NCBI RefSeq assembly: GCF_017355985.1
Contig: NZ_JAFIQU010000006.1
Span: 248,001-312,000, forward strand
Source of the DNA: Arenibaculum pallidiluteum
Lineage (GTDB): Bacteria; Pseudomonadota; Alphaproteobacteria; Azospirillales; Azospirillaceae
Length of the DNA stretch: 64,000 bases
Direction: 5' to 3'
The notes under the pieces were generated by a model. It was not told the origin of the DNA. It made no database searches and saw only the letters and a program-made list of their open reading frames with translations. Below, one piece after another: positions 17,771 to 26,497 of this stretch (within the stretch, counting starts at the first letter, position 1; every line of letters begins with the position of its first letter). Position numbers and translations under genes: made by a program.

Positions 17771-19144
17771 TTGTCGTTCCGAGCCTGGCGCCAGAGTGCC
17801 GCCGTCTATCTCGACCGCCGGATCCTGGCGATCCTGTTCCTGGGCTTCGCCAGCGGCCTGCCGCTGGCCCTGGTGGGCGCGACGCTGAACGTCTGGCTGA
17901 CCGAGAGCAACGTCAGCCGGGCCATGATCGGGCTCTTCGCCCTGATCTCGATCCCCTACAGCTTCAAGTTCGTCTGGGCCCCGCTGATCGACCGGCTGCG
18001 CCTGCCCTGGCTGACGGCGACGCTTGGCCGCCGGCGCGGCTGGGCCGTGCTGATCCAGGTGCTGCTGGCGGCGGCGCTGCTCGCCATCGGGCAGACCGAC
18101 CCGGTCGCGGGCCTGTGGTGGACGGCCGCCATGGCGCTGGTCGTCGCCTTCCTGTCGGCGAGCCAGGACATCGTGGTCGACGCCTTCCGGGTCGAGATCC
18201 TGGACGAGCCGCAATACGGCGCGGGCGCCGCCGCGGTGGTGCTGGGCTATCGCTTCGGCATGCTGGCCTCGGGCGCAGGCGCGCTCTACCTGGCCTCGGT
18301 GCTGCCGTGGTCAACGGTCTATGCCGTGATGGCGGCGCTGATGGGCATCGGCGTCCTGACCATGCTGCTGAACCGCGAGCCCGGCGCCGCCGCGACGCCG
18401 GAATCCCGCGCGATCGAGGCCGGGGTGGCGGACTGGCTCGCGGCCCGGCCGGCCCTGCGCGGCCGGCGCGCCGAAACGCTGGCCTGGCTGCACTCGGCGG
18501 TGGTGGCGCCGTTCCGGCAGTTCATGACCCGCAGGAACTGGGTGCTGATCCTGCTCTTCATCGCGCTCTACAAGCTCGGCGACGCCTATGCCGGCGTGAT
18601 GAGCGCGACCTTCTACATCCAGACCGGCTTCACCAAGATCGACATCGCCAACGTGACGAAGGTCTTCGGCATCTGGGCCACCATCGGCGGCGGCGTGGTC
18701 GGCGGCCTGCTGGTGGGGCGCATCGGCATCCTGCGCAGCCTGATGCTCTGCGGGCTCCTGCAGATGGTCTCGAACATGATGTTCGTGCTGCTGGCCCATG
18801 CCGGCCCGGAGATTCCCTGGTTGATCGCGACGGTGCTGGTGGAGAACGTCTCCGGCGGGATGGGCACGGCGGCCTTCGTCGCTTACCTGTCGAGCCTGTG
18901 CAACGCCGCCTATACGGCGACCCAGTACGCGCTGCTCTCCTCGCTGGCGGCGCTCGGCCTGCACAGCGTGGCGGCAACCAGCGGCCTTGCCGCCGAGCAG
19001 CTCGGCTGGCCGGGCTTCTTCACGCTCTCGGCGGCGCTGGCCCTTCCCGCCCTGCTGGTGCTGACGGTGCTGGTGCGCCGCGACCCGCCGGCCTTCGCGC
19101 CCGGCGCCGCGCCCGCGCTGCCGGCGGGCGGAGCGAACGGCTAG
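17771..19144 (+). CDS. ampG: AmpG-like muropeptide MFS permease
   Basis: AmpG carries anhydromuropeptides from periplasm to cytoplasm during peptidoglycan recycling and so affects beta-lactamase induction. The 457-aa protein has 12 or more helices and the AmpG signature FLGFASGLPLALVGATLNVWL (about residues 23-43), ISIPYSFKFVWAPLIDR (about 60-76), GRRRGW and SASQDIVVDAFRVE. It starts with TTG at 17771 after AAGAGGG; no upstream ATG fits. Two inserted hydrophilic loops are within family range. It ends 21 bp before a convergent membrane gene. Confidence 0.9.
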   Translation: MSFRAWRQSAAVYLDRRILAILFLGFASGLPLALVGATLNVWLTESNVSRAMIGLFALISIPYSFKFVWAPLIDRLRLPWLTATLGRRRGWAVLIQVLLAAALLAIGQTDPVAGLWWTAAMALVVAFLSASQDIVVDAFRVEILDEPQYGAGAAAVVLGYRFGMLASGAGALYLASVLPWSTVYAVMAALMGIGVLTMLLNREPGAAATPESRAIEAGVADWLAARPALRGRRAETLAWLHSAVVAPFRQFMTRRNWVLILLFIALYKLGDAYAGVMSATFYIQTGFTKIDIANVTKVFGIWATIGGGVVGGLLVGRIGILRSLMLCGLLQMVSNMMFVLLAHAGPEIPWLIATVLVENVSGGMGTAAFVAYLSSLCNAAYTATQYALLSSLAALGLHSVAATSGLAAEQLGWPGFFTLSAALALPALLVLTVLVRRDPPAFAPGAAPALPAGGANG

Positions 19145-19165
19145 GCAGCGCAGGCGCCCGCGCCG

Positions 19166-20029
19166 TCAAATGGCGAACAGCGGCAGCCCCATCAGCGCCT
19201 GGACGAAGACCAGGACCGTCAGAACCGCGTAGGTGGCGGCGAAGGCCCAGACCGCCGGAACCGCATGGCGCGGGACGAGCCGCGCGAAGGCGGCGCCTGC
19301 CACGGGCACGATCTGCTGCGCGTGGATGCCGAGGAAATGCGCGGCACGCAGGTCCCCGCTGACCGTGGACCAGCCGACGACCGGCAGCGCCGCTCCCGCG
19401 GATGAGGGTCCGATCCCGTGGCCCGGCTGCGCGCTCATGAACAGGCCCTCGGTCGCGCCCAGGGCGAAGGTCAGGACGAGGCCCAGGACGACCGCGAGGC
19501 GGAAGGCAGGAGCCAGGCTGCGGTCGCCATGCCGCGCGATCTCGCGGCCGAGCAGGGGCGCCGTCGCCGTCAGCAGCAGCGCCGCCATGCCCATCAGCGC
19601 GTACATGACCGTGTGATACGGCGTGCTGCGGTTGAAGTGGGACGCCTCGCCCCGCGCGGCCTGGAGGGCGATGTAGGCGATCTCGAAGCTGGCCGTCGCG
19701 ACGAGCACGCCGACAAGGAGGCGCATGGTGCGGCTATGCCGCCGCTCCTCGGGCAGATAGCCGAAGAACCAGGCCATGGTCAGCGAGAACAGGGCGACCG
19801 AGGCCAGGAACTTCATCGGCTTTGTCCAGACGGCGACGCCATCCAGCGTGCGCCCGTCCAGGAGCCACGCGACGGCGGCGGGAAGGAGCAGCGCCAGGAG
19901 CGCCAGGCCGAACCAGCCGAGGACGCGCTGGCGGCGGAGGATCTCGGCCGTGAGCCGGGCCCATTGTGCCGGCAGGAGCGCGCGCGGCGCCGTGCCGGCG
20001 AGGACGGACGGGGACGTTGACGGGAACAT
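19166..20029 (-). CDS. Polytopic membrane protein, unknown function
   Basis: The 287-aa protein has about seven hydrophobic segments (about residues 37-58, 70-88, 103-122, 140-160, 178-197, 225-245, 262-283). Conserved-looking polar positions are WTKPMKFLASVA, the HFNRSTPYHTVMYALMG block and GIHAQQIVP. I do not recognise a named family. It starts 3 bp after the ABA4-like gene stops, and the two together diverge from a TetR regulator that may control them. Confidence 0.75.
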   Translation of the reverse strand: MFPSTSPSVLAGTAPRALLPAQWARLTAEILRRQRVLGWFGLALLALLLPAAVAWLLDGRTLDGVAVWTKPMKFLASVALFSLTMAWFFGYLPEERRHSRTMRLLVGVLVATASFEIAYIALQAARGEASHFNRSTPYHTVMYALMGMAALLLTATAPLLGREIARHGDRSLAPAFRLAVVLGLVLTFALGATEGLFMSAQPGHGIGPSSAGAALPVVGWSTVSGDLRAAHFLGIHAQQIVPVAGAAFARLVPRHAVPAVWAFAATYAVLTVLVFVQALMGLPLFAI

Positions 20030-20032
20030 GGG

Positions 20033-20479
20033 TCAGCCTCCTTGCGCTTGCGGAGCGGCGCTGCGGGGGAGGACGGAGCGGGTCAGCAGGAACAGCAGGA
20101 AGCCGGCGGGCCCGAACAGGAACGTCAGGGCGAGGCTCGGGACGAGGATCGGGTGGGGGATGCCGGAGCGCGCCCCCTCCCGCACGATCCAGCCGCCGAC
20201 GAAAAGGTCGAAGGCGAGATAGTGGAACCAGCCCGCGACGAGCATGCCCGGCGTATCGAAGAGGCTGCGGACCTCGGCGAGCGAGCCGAAGCCGCCCTCG
20301 GCCCGCCACCAGAACGCCGCCACCAGGACCAGGTAGGCAAGGCCGAGCAGCGCCGGCAGGACCAGCCCCGCGGCCTGCTGCAGGCGGAGGCGGAACCGGG
20401 GCAACAGCGGTGCGATGATCAGCGCCGACCATCCGAGCAGGGCGAGCACGTTTCCCGCCTGGAACAGATCCGCTAGCAT
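20033..20479 (-). CDS. ABA4-like family membrane protein (DUF4281)
   Basis: This 148-aa membrane protein has four hydrophobic segments. The pattern LFDTPGMLVAGWFHYLAFDLFVGGWIVREG (about residues 73-102) and the later LTFLFGPAGFLLFLL are the ABA4-like hallmarks. Plant ABA4 is needed for neoxanthin synthesis; bacterial members have no settled role. It heads a two-gene operon with the membrane protein downstream and is divergent from the TetR gene, across a 69-bp gap holding a direct repeat. Confidence 0.85.
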   Translation of the reverse strand: MLADLFQAGNVLALLGWSALIIAPLLPRFRLRLQQAAGLVLPALLGLAYLVLVAAFWWRAEGGFGSLAEVRSLFDTPGMLVAGWFHYLAFDLFVGGWIVREGARSGIPHPILVPSLALTFLFGPAGFLLFLLTRSVLPRSAAPQAQGG

Positions 20480-20493
20480 GATCCCTCCGCTAT

Positions 20494-20543
20494 CTGAACA
20501 GCGTCAGGATCAGTCTGGTGACGAAACTGAACAGCGTCAAGAT
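20494..20543. promoter_or_regulatory. Candidate TetR operator: 17-bp direct repeat
   Basis: ctgaacagcgtcaggat (20494-20510) recurs as ctgaacagcgtcaagat (20527-20543), one mismatch, 33 bp apart centre to centre, about three helical turns. The first copy also has CTGA-N6-TCAG dyad symmetry. It fills the gap between the ABA4-like start (20479) and the TetR start (20549). Binding by TetR is inferred. Confidence 0.55.
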
Positions 20544-20548
20544 ATCCG

Positions 20549-21268
20549 ATGGACAGGTCTGATCCCCCTTCGGACCCGGGCGGGCGCACAGGCTCCGGCC
20601 GACAGAGCGGCAGCGGCCCCGGCCGCCCGCGGGAGCGCTATCACCATGGCGATCTGCGGGCCGCTCTGGTCGGCGCAGCGGAGGAGATCCTGGGCGAGAA
20701 GGGCGTCGAAGGGTTCACCCTGCGCGAGGCGGCCCGGCGCATCGGCGTCTCGCCGGCGGCGCCCGCGCACCACTTCGGCGATGTCGCCGGCCTGCTGACA
20801 GAGGTCGCGATCCTCGGCTTCGAGGAGCTGACCCGGCGCCTCGAGGAAGGGAACCGGCGCGGTGGCGCGGATCCCGAGGCGCGCCTGCGCGAGCAGGGCG
20901 TCGGCTATGTCGGCTTCGCCCTGGCCTACCCCGCCCGCTTCCAGCTGATGTTCCGGAACGGGCGGCTGCGCACCGAGGACCCGCGGCTCAAGACGGCCGG
21001 GCGCGCGGCCTTCGCCACGCTCGAATCCACGATCCGCGAGATCACGGGCCTCGGCCCGGACCGGCCGCTGGACGCTCCCGGCCTGGCCGGCGTGCTGGGC
21101 GCGTGGTCGATGGTGCACGGCTTTGCCCAACTGGCGCTCGAAGGCGAGTTCGACGGCCTGGCGGGCGAGGATGGCCGGGACGCTTTCCTACGGTCCATGC
21201 TGCCGGAGGTCCTGGCGCTGCTGTCGGTCCCGGCAGGCCGCCGGGATCCCGGCGGCAAGGGCGGCTGA
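20549..21268 (+). CDS. TetR/AcrR family transcriptional regulator (WHG domain)
   Basis: This is a 239-aa one-component repressor type. After a disordered Gly/Ser/Pro-rich start (about residues 1-28), the HTH reads FTLREAARRIGVSPAAPAHHFGD (about 59-81). The C-terminal ligand domain contains WSMVHGFAQLALEG near 185-198, the Trp-x-x-x-His-Gly pattern of the WHG (TetR_C_33) domain. The ligand is unknown. Its position, divergent from the ABA4-like membrane operon with repeated operator-like DNA between, suggests local control plus autoregulation. Confidence 0.88.
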   Translation: MDRSDPPSDPGGRTGSGRQSGSGPGRPRERYHHGDLRAALVGAAEEILGEKGVEGFTLREAARRIGVSPAAPAHHFGDVAGLLTEVAILGFEELTRRLEEGNRRGGADPEARLREQGVGYVGFALAYPARFQLMFRNGRLRTEDPRLKTAGRAAFATLESTIREITGLGPDRPLDAPGLAGVLGAWSMVHGFAQLALEGEFDGLAGEDGRDAFLRSMLPEVLALLSVPAGRRDPGGKGG

Positions 21269-21697
21269 GGGGATCTGCGCGGGCCCACGTGCTCGAAGGG
21301 GGCTCGAAGAGGCGCCGAAGGGATCCCCCTCCCGCCGCCGGCAGCGCCTGCGCACCGAGGGGGGAAACGGCGGCGCGGCAGCAGGCCGGAGACGGGAGGG
21401 TTCCGACTGGGACCGCAGGGGTCCCGCGAGGGATCCGGAAGCCCGGAAAGGACCGGCGCTCCCGCCAGACATATGGCGAGCGCGGCCACTCGTTCAAGTT
21501 TCGAAACGATCCCGCACCCGGCGACGGGAAGGGGCCGGACCGCCACCCCCCTTCGGTTCCGGTGCGGCACGGCCGGATAGGTGCGCTATCCTTCGAGGCA
21601 GCGGCGCGGCGCACCCGGTGCTCGCCCGGCTGCGCGCGCGCGCCTGCGGGGCGGTCCCACTTAAGATTCGGCGGTGATCTGTCCGCAGGGTCGAACC
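21269..21697. other. Intergenic region without a supportable gene
   Basis: 429 bp of GC-rich DNA between the TetR and HldE-like genes. Open frames here are shadows with poor codon pattern. I see no tRNA, clear terminator or known RNA. A short lower-GC patch near 21470-21510 (catatggcgag, gtttcgaaac) is the only local compositional change and could hold a promoter. Confidence 0.5.
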
Positions 21698-23146
21698 ATG
21701 TCCCACCGCGCCGCCCATTTCGCCCTTCTCGTCAACGCGTTGGCCTCGGCCAGGGTCCTCGTGATCGGGGACGCGCCGCTGGAGCGCGAGGTCACGGGGG
21801 CGCCGGCGGGGCTTGCGCCCGAGGCGCCCGTGCCGCTGTTGAACCGGGTCTCGTCCCAGGCGCATCCCGGCGGGGCGGCGGCGATCCTGTGCGCGCTGGA
21901 AGCGCTGCGCGTGGAATGCGCGCTGGCCACCGTCACCGGCACCGACGCCGCCGGGCGCGAGCTGCTGGCCGCCCTCGGCGCGCGCGGCATCGACACCGAC
22001 GGCGTCGTGCAGCACGAGCGCTATGCGACGCCCGTGCGCGAACGGGTCCTATCGGGCAGCCAGACACTGCTCCGCATCGACCACGGCGGCGGCGAGGTTC
22101 CGTCGGCCGCGGCCGAACGCCTGATCGCCTGGGTCGCCCGGGTGATCGTCCATTTCGACGCCGTCGTCATCGCAGACCGCGGCCTCGGCGTTCTCGGCCG
22201 GGACGTGCTGGCGCGCCTGATGGTGATCGCAACCGCGGCCGAGCGCCCGGTGATCGCGGAGCCCCACGGGGCCGAACTCGGCCTCTACTCCCCCTGCCGC
22301 GTCCTCCGCACCTCGCCGGCGGCCCTTCGGCGGGCGAGCGGCCTCGCGATCGAGACCGAGGCGGACCTGACCGCCGCCGCCCGGCTGGTCATGACCGGCC
22401 ATGCGGTTCAGGCGGTGATGGTCGCCCATGGGGACGGCGGCACCCTCTACGTCCCGCGCGAGGGAGAACCGGTGCGCATCGCCCCCGATCCGGACGCGCT
22501 GTTCGATGCGACCGGCGCCGGCGAGTCCGCGTCGGCGGCCATGGCGGCCGCCCTCGCGATCGGCGCCGACGCCTCCGATGCGGCCGTGATCGCGGGTGCC
22601 GCCGCCGCCTGCGCCGGTGGCCGGCGCGGCATGGCCGCGGCCTCGGCCGAGGACATCCTCGGCATGCTGCGCCGGGCCGGACGGATCGAGGACGGGGCCA
22701 AGCTCGTGGCGGCCGGCGCCCTGCGCCCCCTGGCCGAGGGCTGCCGAGCCGCCGGACGGCGGATCGGCTTCATGGAGGGCGGGTTCGACCTGCTGGACGC
22801 CGACCAGGTCGATCGCATCCAGCGCGCCCGCGCCGCCTGCGACTTCCTGGTCGTCGGGGTCGAGGCCGACGCGGCGCAGCGCCGGCGGCGCGGCGCCATG
22901 CGGCCGGTGCAGCCGCAGGAGGTGCGTGCCGCGACGCTCGCGGCGCTCGATCTCGTGGATCGCGTGCTCCTCCTGGACGAGGAGGGCTCGGCCGAGGCGA
23001 TCTGGACCCTGCGGCCGGACGTGCTGGTCGAGGGGGAGGAGCCGGCCCTGCCGGCGGGCCGGGAATTCGTGCGCAGCTATGGCGGCCAGGTGGTGGCCAG
23101 CGGCTCGGCCCGGCGCATCGCGCTGGCGGCGCGCAAGGCATCCTGA
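21698..23146 (+). CDS. Degenerate HldE-like protein (PfkB kinase plus cytidylyltransferase folds)
   Basis: The 482-aa protein follows the layout of bifunctional HldE (heptose-7-phosphate kinase plus ADP-heptose synthase). Residues about 18-320 match the kinase half: VLVIGDAPLE, SPEAPVP-like APEAPVPLLN, HPGGAAAI and DATGAGESA. The nucleotidyltransferase half starts near 365 with GFMEGGFDLLDADQVDRI, and later has RPVQPQEVRAATLAAL and RPDVLVEGEE. Key residues differ. The catalytic Asp of GAGD is Glu. The C-domain GCFDxLHxGH motif has become GGFDLLDADQ, losing both histidines. ATG 21698 (AGGG 8 nt upstream) is preferred over GTG 21674. Probably not a working HldE; function unknown. Confidence 0.75.
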   Translation: MSHRAAHFALLVNALASARVLVIGDAPLEREVTGAPAGLAPEAPVPLLNRVSSQAHPGGAAAILCALEALRVECALATVTGTDAAGRELLAALGARGIDTDGVVQHERYATPVRERVLSGSQTLLRIDHGGGEVPSAAAERLIAWVARVIVHFDAVVIADRGLGVLGRDVLARLMVIATAAERPVIAEPHGAELGLYSPCRVLRTSPAALRRASGLAIETEADLTAAARLVMTGHAVQAVMVAHGDGGTLYVPREGEPVRIAPDPDALFDATGAGESASAAMAAALAIGADASDAAVIAGAAAACAGGRRGMAAASAEDILGMLRRAGRIEDGAKLVAAGALRPLAEGCRAAGRRIGFMEGGFDLLDADQVDRIQRARAACDFLVVGVEADAAQRRRRGAMRPVQPQEVRAATLAALDLVDRVLLLDEEGSAEAIWTLRPDVLVEGEEPALPAGREFVRSYGGQVVASGSARRIALAARKAS

Positions 23147-23200
23147 CGCCTGGGGCGGCCTGAGGCCCGAGGCGTCCCGAAGTAGACGCGCCGGACGGGC

Positions 23201-24499
23201 CTACGCCCCGCTGGGGATCGCGGGATCCGCGAGCACCGCCGGGGCGGCGACGGCCGCGCGCAGGCGCTGGGCGAGGTCGCCGGCATCGGCGACCACGACG
23301 GTCTCGAGCCCGAGCCAGCGCGCCATGGCGTGCAGCTCCCCGGCCAGGGCCGGGATGGTCCGCGCCGGCGGCGTACCGGGCTCGCCATGGGCGGCATGGA
23401 CCAGCAGGCGCCGCCCGCCCCGGTCGGCCTTGAGGTCGAGCCGGGCCGCCATCCGCTCGCCCAGCAGGAAGGGCAGGACGTAGTAGCCGTGCTCGCGCTT
23501 GTGCGCCGGCGTGTAGATCTCCAGCCGGTAGCGGAAGCCGAACAGCCGCTCGGCCCGGCTGCGCTCCCAGACCAGCGGGTCGAAGGGCGCCAGCAGGGCC
23601 CGCGCCGCGACGCGGCGGGGCACCCGCGCGCCGGGGTCCAGATAGGCCTGCTGGTCCCAGCCCTCGATCCGGACCGGCAGGAGGGCGCCGGCCTCGACCA
23701 GCTCGGCCAGGCGCGCCCGCGTCTCGGCGGGCTCCATCCGGAAATAGTCCCGCAGGTCACGCTCCGTGGCGATCCCGAGGGCGCCGGCCGCGATGCGCAG
23801 CAGGGCGCGCTGGGCCTCCTCGACCGGCGGGGTCGGCGCGGCCGAGATCGCGGGGGGCAGCACGCGCGTCGTCAGGTCGTAGACGCGCTCGAAGGCGCCG
23901 CGCCGGGTGGCGGTGGTGACCTGCCCCGCCCAGAACAGCCATTCCAGGGCCCGCTTGCCGTCGCTCCAGCCCCACCACGATCCCGAGGCGCGACCGCCCT
24001 CGGACAGGTCGGCGGCGCTCAACGGCCCGCGCGCCGCGACCTCGGCCAGCACGGCGGCGATGTAGTCCGGGCGCTCGCGCCCGAACCGTGCCAGACCGCC
24101 ATAGATGCCCTCGCCGCGCGCCGCGCGCTCCATGCGCCAGCGCAGCAGGGGCTGCGTCTCCAGCGGCAGGAGCGAGGCCTCGTGCGCCCAGTACTCGAAC
24201 AGCAGCCTCCGGCGGCGCGGCCCCCAGGCGGCCTCGTCCAGCACCTGCTGGGCATAGGGGCCGAGGCGCGAGAACAGCGGCAGGTAATGGGCCCGCGCCA
24301 GCACGTTGACGGAATCGATCTGCAGCAGGCCGATGCGCGCCAGCACGCGCCGCAGGTGCCGGGCGCCCGGGGCGCCGCGCGGACGTGCCTCGGCCAGCCC
24401 CTGCGCGGCGATCGCCACGCGGCGTGCCTCGGCGGCGGACAGGCTGTCGATTGGGGCGGGAACGGCGACCAGGGGCTTCTTCGCAGGCATCGGAACCAA
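23201..24499 (-). CDS. ycaQ: YcaQ-type winged-helix DNA glycosylase
   Basis: The 432-aa protein belongs to the HTH_42 (AlkZ/YcaQ) superfamily of DNA glycosylases that unhook interstrand crosslinks and remove bulky N7 adducts. The catalytic region reads LLQIDSVNVLARAHYLPLFSR (about residues 57-77), giving the Q-x-D motif of the YcaQ branch rather than the Q-x-Q motif of AlkZ. Other conserved blocks are FEYWAHEASLLP, LAPFDPLVWERSR and the GYYVLPFLLGE strand near 335-345. ATG 24499 or the in-frame ATG at 24490 may start it. It is a single gene, with tRNA-Ser 107 bp upstream on the same strand. Confidence 0.88.
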   Translation of the reverse strand: MVPMPAKKPLVAVPAPIDSLSAAEARRVAIAAQGLAEARPRGAPGARHLRRVLARIGLLQIDSVNVLARAHYLPLFSRLGPYAQQVLDEAAWGPRRRRLLFEYWAHEASLLPLETQPLLRWRMERAARGEGIYGGLARFGRERPDYIAAVLAEVAARGPLSAADLSEGGRASGSWWGWSDGKRALEWLFWAGQVTTATRRGAFERVYDLTTRVLPPAISAAPTPPVEEAQRALLRIAAGALGIATERDLRDYFRMEPAETRARLAELVEAGALLPVRIEGWDQQAYLDPGARVPRRVAARALLAPFDPLVWERSRAERLFGFRYRLEIYTPAHKREHGYYVLPFLLGERMAARLDLKADRGGRRLLVHAAHGEPGTPPARTIPALAGELHAMARWLGLETVVVADAGDLAQRLRAAVAAPAVLADPAIPSGA

Positions 24500-24605
24500 T
24501 GCCCGTTTCTCGCCCAGTCGGCGCGACCGATCAAGAGGCGGCGGAGCCCGCTGCCGGAATACGGCCGTTCATGGTGCCGAAGCACCGCCGGTCATGGTGA
24601 TGATG

Positions 24606-24698
24606 TGGCGGAGGGGATGGGATTCGAACCCACGATACGGCTCAACACCGTATACCCGCTTTCCAGGCGAGCGCCTTCAACCACTCGGCCACCCCTCC
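24606..24698 (-). tRNA. tRNA-Ser (anticodon GGA), CCA encoded
   Basis: Read on the minus strand, GGAGGGG pairs with CCCCTCC in the acceptor stem, followed by discriminator G and an encoded CCA (24608-24606). The anticodon loop CTGGAAAG gives GGA. The long variable arm (TACGGTGTTGAGCCGTA) is the class II feature expected for serine. GTTCGAATCCC forms the T arm. Confidence 0.96.
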
Positions 24699-24812
24699 CG
24701 CGCAGGAGCGGCACCATATAGGGCGGGCCCCTCGGGATCAAGGCGCGATCAAGCATCCATGCGCCCGCGCTGTTGACAGGCGGTGCCCGGGCCGCGACGC
24801 TGCCGCTCCGCC

Positions 24813-25247
24813 ATGCCACTCCACCTCGTCAAGCTCTGCGTCGGCTGCGATTCCATCGCCGATCTCAGGGATTGGATCGCCGAGAACCGCGACGCCGCCC
24901 TGGCGCGCGGCGAGACCTACGAGCAGACACATACCACGCGCTCGACGCCGAGGCGCTCCGCCGAGATCCTGGAGGGCGGCTCGCTCTACTGGGTGATCCG
25001 CGGGGCGATCCAGGTCCGCCAGCGCATCACCGCGATCCGGCCGGTGGTCGGCGCCGACGGCATCGGGCGCTGCCGGCTGGTGCTCGACCATGCGGGGCTG
25101 GTCGCGACGGCACTGCGGCCCATGCGGCCGTTCCAGGGCTGGCGCTATCTCTCCGCCGAGGCAGCGCCGCCCGACACGGGCGCCGTCGGCGGTGACGAGC
25201 TGCCCGAGGCGCTACGCATGGAACTCTCCCGGCTCGGGCTTCTCTGA
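24813..25247 (+). CDS. DUF1489 family protein
   Basis: This 144-aa cytoplasmic protein belongs to an uncharacterised family found mainly in alphaproteobacteria. Seen are the N-terminal MPLHLVKLCVGCDSIADL, the central GGSLYWVIRGAIQVRQRI (about residues 56-73), RCRLVLD and RPFQGWRYLSAEAAPPD (about 100-116). ATG 24813 was chosen because the conserved block starts immediately. No partner genes suggest a role. It converges with terC, with a strong hairpin between them. Confidence 0.88.
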   Translation: MPLHLVKLCVGCDSIADLRDWIAENRDAALARGETYEQTHTTRSTPRRSAEILEGGSLYWVIRGAIQVRQRITAIRPVVGADGIGRCRLVLDHAGLVATALRPMRPFQGWRYLSAEAAPPDTGAVGGDELPEALRMELSRLGLL

Positions 25248-25279
25248 AGCTGTGCCTGCCGGCCCGGGGCGGCGGCGCG

Positions 25280-25314
25280 GGCGCAGGCGGCGGCGCTGAG
25301 CCACCGCCTGCGCC
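25280..25314. terminator. Bidirectional hairpin between DUF1489 and terC
   Basis: GGCGCAGGCGG (25280-25290) pairs perfectly with CCGCCTGCGCC (25304-25314), and an inner GGC/GCC pair tightens the loop. It lies between convergent stops. There is no T-run on either side, so termination is inferred. Confidence 0.55.
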
Positions 25315-25319
25315 GCGGG

Positions 25320-26309
25320 CTATTCCGCGGCGGCCTCGCCATGCGCCTCCCGGCCGAGCCGGGAGGTAGGCGGTGAGGCGTGCCGCGACGCGGATCCCTC
25401 GCCGGCCGTCTTGACCAGCGACAGCACGATCGACCCGCCGATCAGCGTCGCCGTGATGCCCAGTGCCAGCGCCGTCGGCACCGCCCAGACATCGGCCAGC
25501 AGCATCTTGACGCCGATGGCCACCAGGACCAGCGAAAGCCCGTACTTCAGGTAGTGGAAGCGGTGGATGATCGAGGCCAGGGCGAAGTACAGCGCCCGCA
25601 GGCCCAGGATCGCGAAGACGTTCGAGGTCCAGACGATGAAGGGGTCCGTGGTGACGGCGAAGATCGCCGGGATCGAATCGACCGCGAAGACGAGGTCCGT
25701 GAGCTCGATCATCACGAGCACCAGGAACAGCGGCGTCACGTAGAGCAGGCCGTTGCGCCGCACGAAGAAGCTCTGCCCCTCGTAGCCCTCGGTCATCCGG
25801 AAGCGGCGCCGGACGTAGCGCACCACGCGGCTGTTCTCGATGTCGGGCTCGTCGTCCACCGAGCGCAGCATCTTGATGCCGCTGAACACCAGGAAGGCGC
25901 CGAAGACGTAGATGACCCAGTGGAACTCCTGGATCAGGGCCGTGCCCGCGACGATCAGCACGCCGCGCATCACCAGGGCACCCAGGATGCCCCAGAACAG
26001 CACGCGGTGCTGGTAGCGCGCCGGCACCGCGAAGTGGGAGAAGATCAGGACGATGACGAAGATGTTGTCGAGGCTGAGGCTGTACTCGATCAGGTAGCCC
26101 GTCATGAACTCCAGGCCCTTCTCGGAACCCTGGAACCAGAACAGGCCGGCGTTGAAGATCATGGCCAGCGCGAAATACGCGCCGCAGCGGATCAGGGCCT
26201 CGCGGCCCGAGATCGCTTGCGCCTTCTTCGTGAAGACGCCGAGGTCGAAGGCCAGCAGCACGCCGATGAATGCGGCGAAGCCGAGCCAGAGCATGAGATT
26301 GACGTCCAT
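25320..26309 (-). CDS. TerC family integral membrane protein
   Basis: The 329-aa protein has about nine membrane helices. The TerC signatures are EYSLSLDNIFVIVLIF (about residues 75-90) and LVMIELTDLVFAVDSIPAIFAVT (about 198-220), each with the acidic pair in a membrane helix thought to handle metal ions. TerC/Alx proteins are linked to manganese export, alkaline response and tellurite resistance. The polar C-terminal tail is short. No other ter genes are nearby, so the Alx/manganese role is more likely than tellurite resistance. The 188-bp leader 26310-26497 holds a CTTCGCC/GGCGAAG hairpin near 26335-26355 but no motif I can assign to a riboswitch. Confidence 0.92.
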   Translation of the reverse strand: MDVNLMLWLGFAAFIGVLLAFDLGVFTKKAQAISGREALIRCGAYFALAMIFNAGLFWFQGSEKGLEFMTGYLIEYSLSLDNIFVIVLIFSHFAVPARYQHRVLFWGILGALVMRGVLIVAGTALIQEFHWVIYVFGAFLVFSGIKMLRSVDDEPDIENSRVVRYVRRRFRMTEGYEGQSFFVRRNGLLYVTPLFLVLVMIELTDLVFAVDSIPAIFAVTTDPFIVWTSNVFAILGLRALYFALASIIHRFHYLKYGLSLVLVAIGVKMLLADVWAVPTALALGITATLIGGSIVLSLVKTAGEGSASRHASPPTSRLGREAHGEAAAE

Positions 26310-26497
26310 CGGGACGGTTCCTGCTTCACGGTCTTCGCCCCCGCCGGCGAAGGAACCAACGGTTCGTGGAGCAGTCCGACATCACAGGCGCGCTGGACGG
26401 GGCGCGCGTGCCAGAGGGGCCCGGACCGGGGGTGGCAACCGAGATGGGGTCGCCCGCCCCGTCCGACAAGAGGCGTGGAACGGCGGCGCAGCACGCG

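Noticed and set aside
21269-21697. Hidden RNA gene in the gap before the HldE-like gene
   Set aside because: No tRNA fold, SRP or 6S signature, or terminator seen by eye; a covariance scan would be needed.
24606-24698. Attachment site at tRNA-Ser
   Set aside because: No repeat of the tRNA 3' end or mobile genes found in the window.
26310-26497. yybP-ykoY manganese riboswitch before terC
   Set aside because: TerC genes often have one, and a hairpin is present, but I could not find the conserved core sequences of that riboswitch; a covariance-model search would decide.
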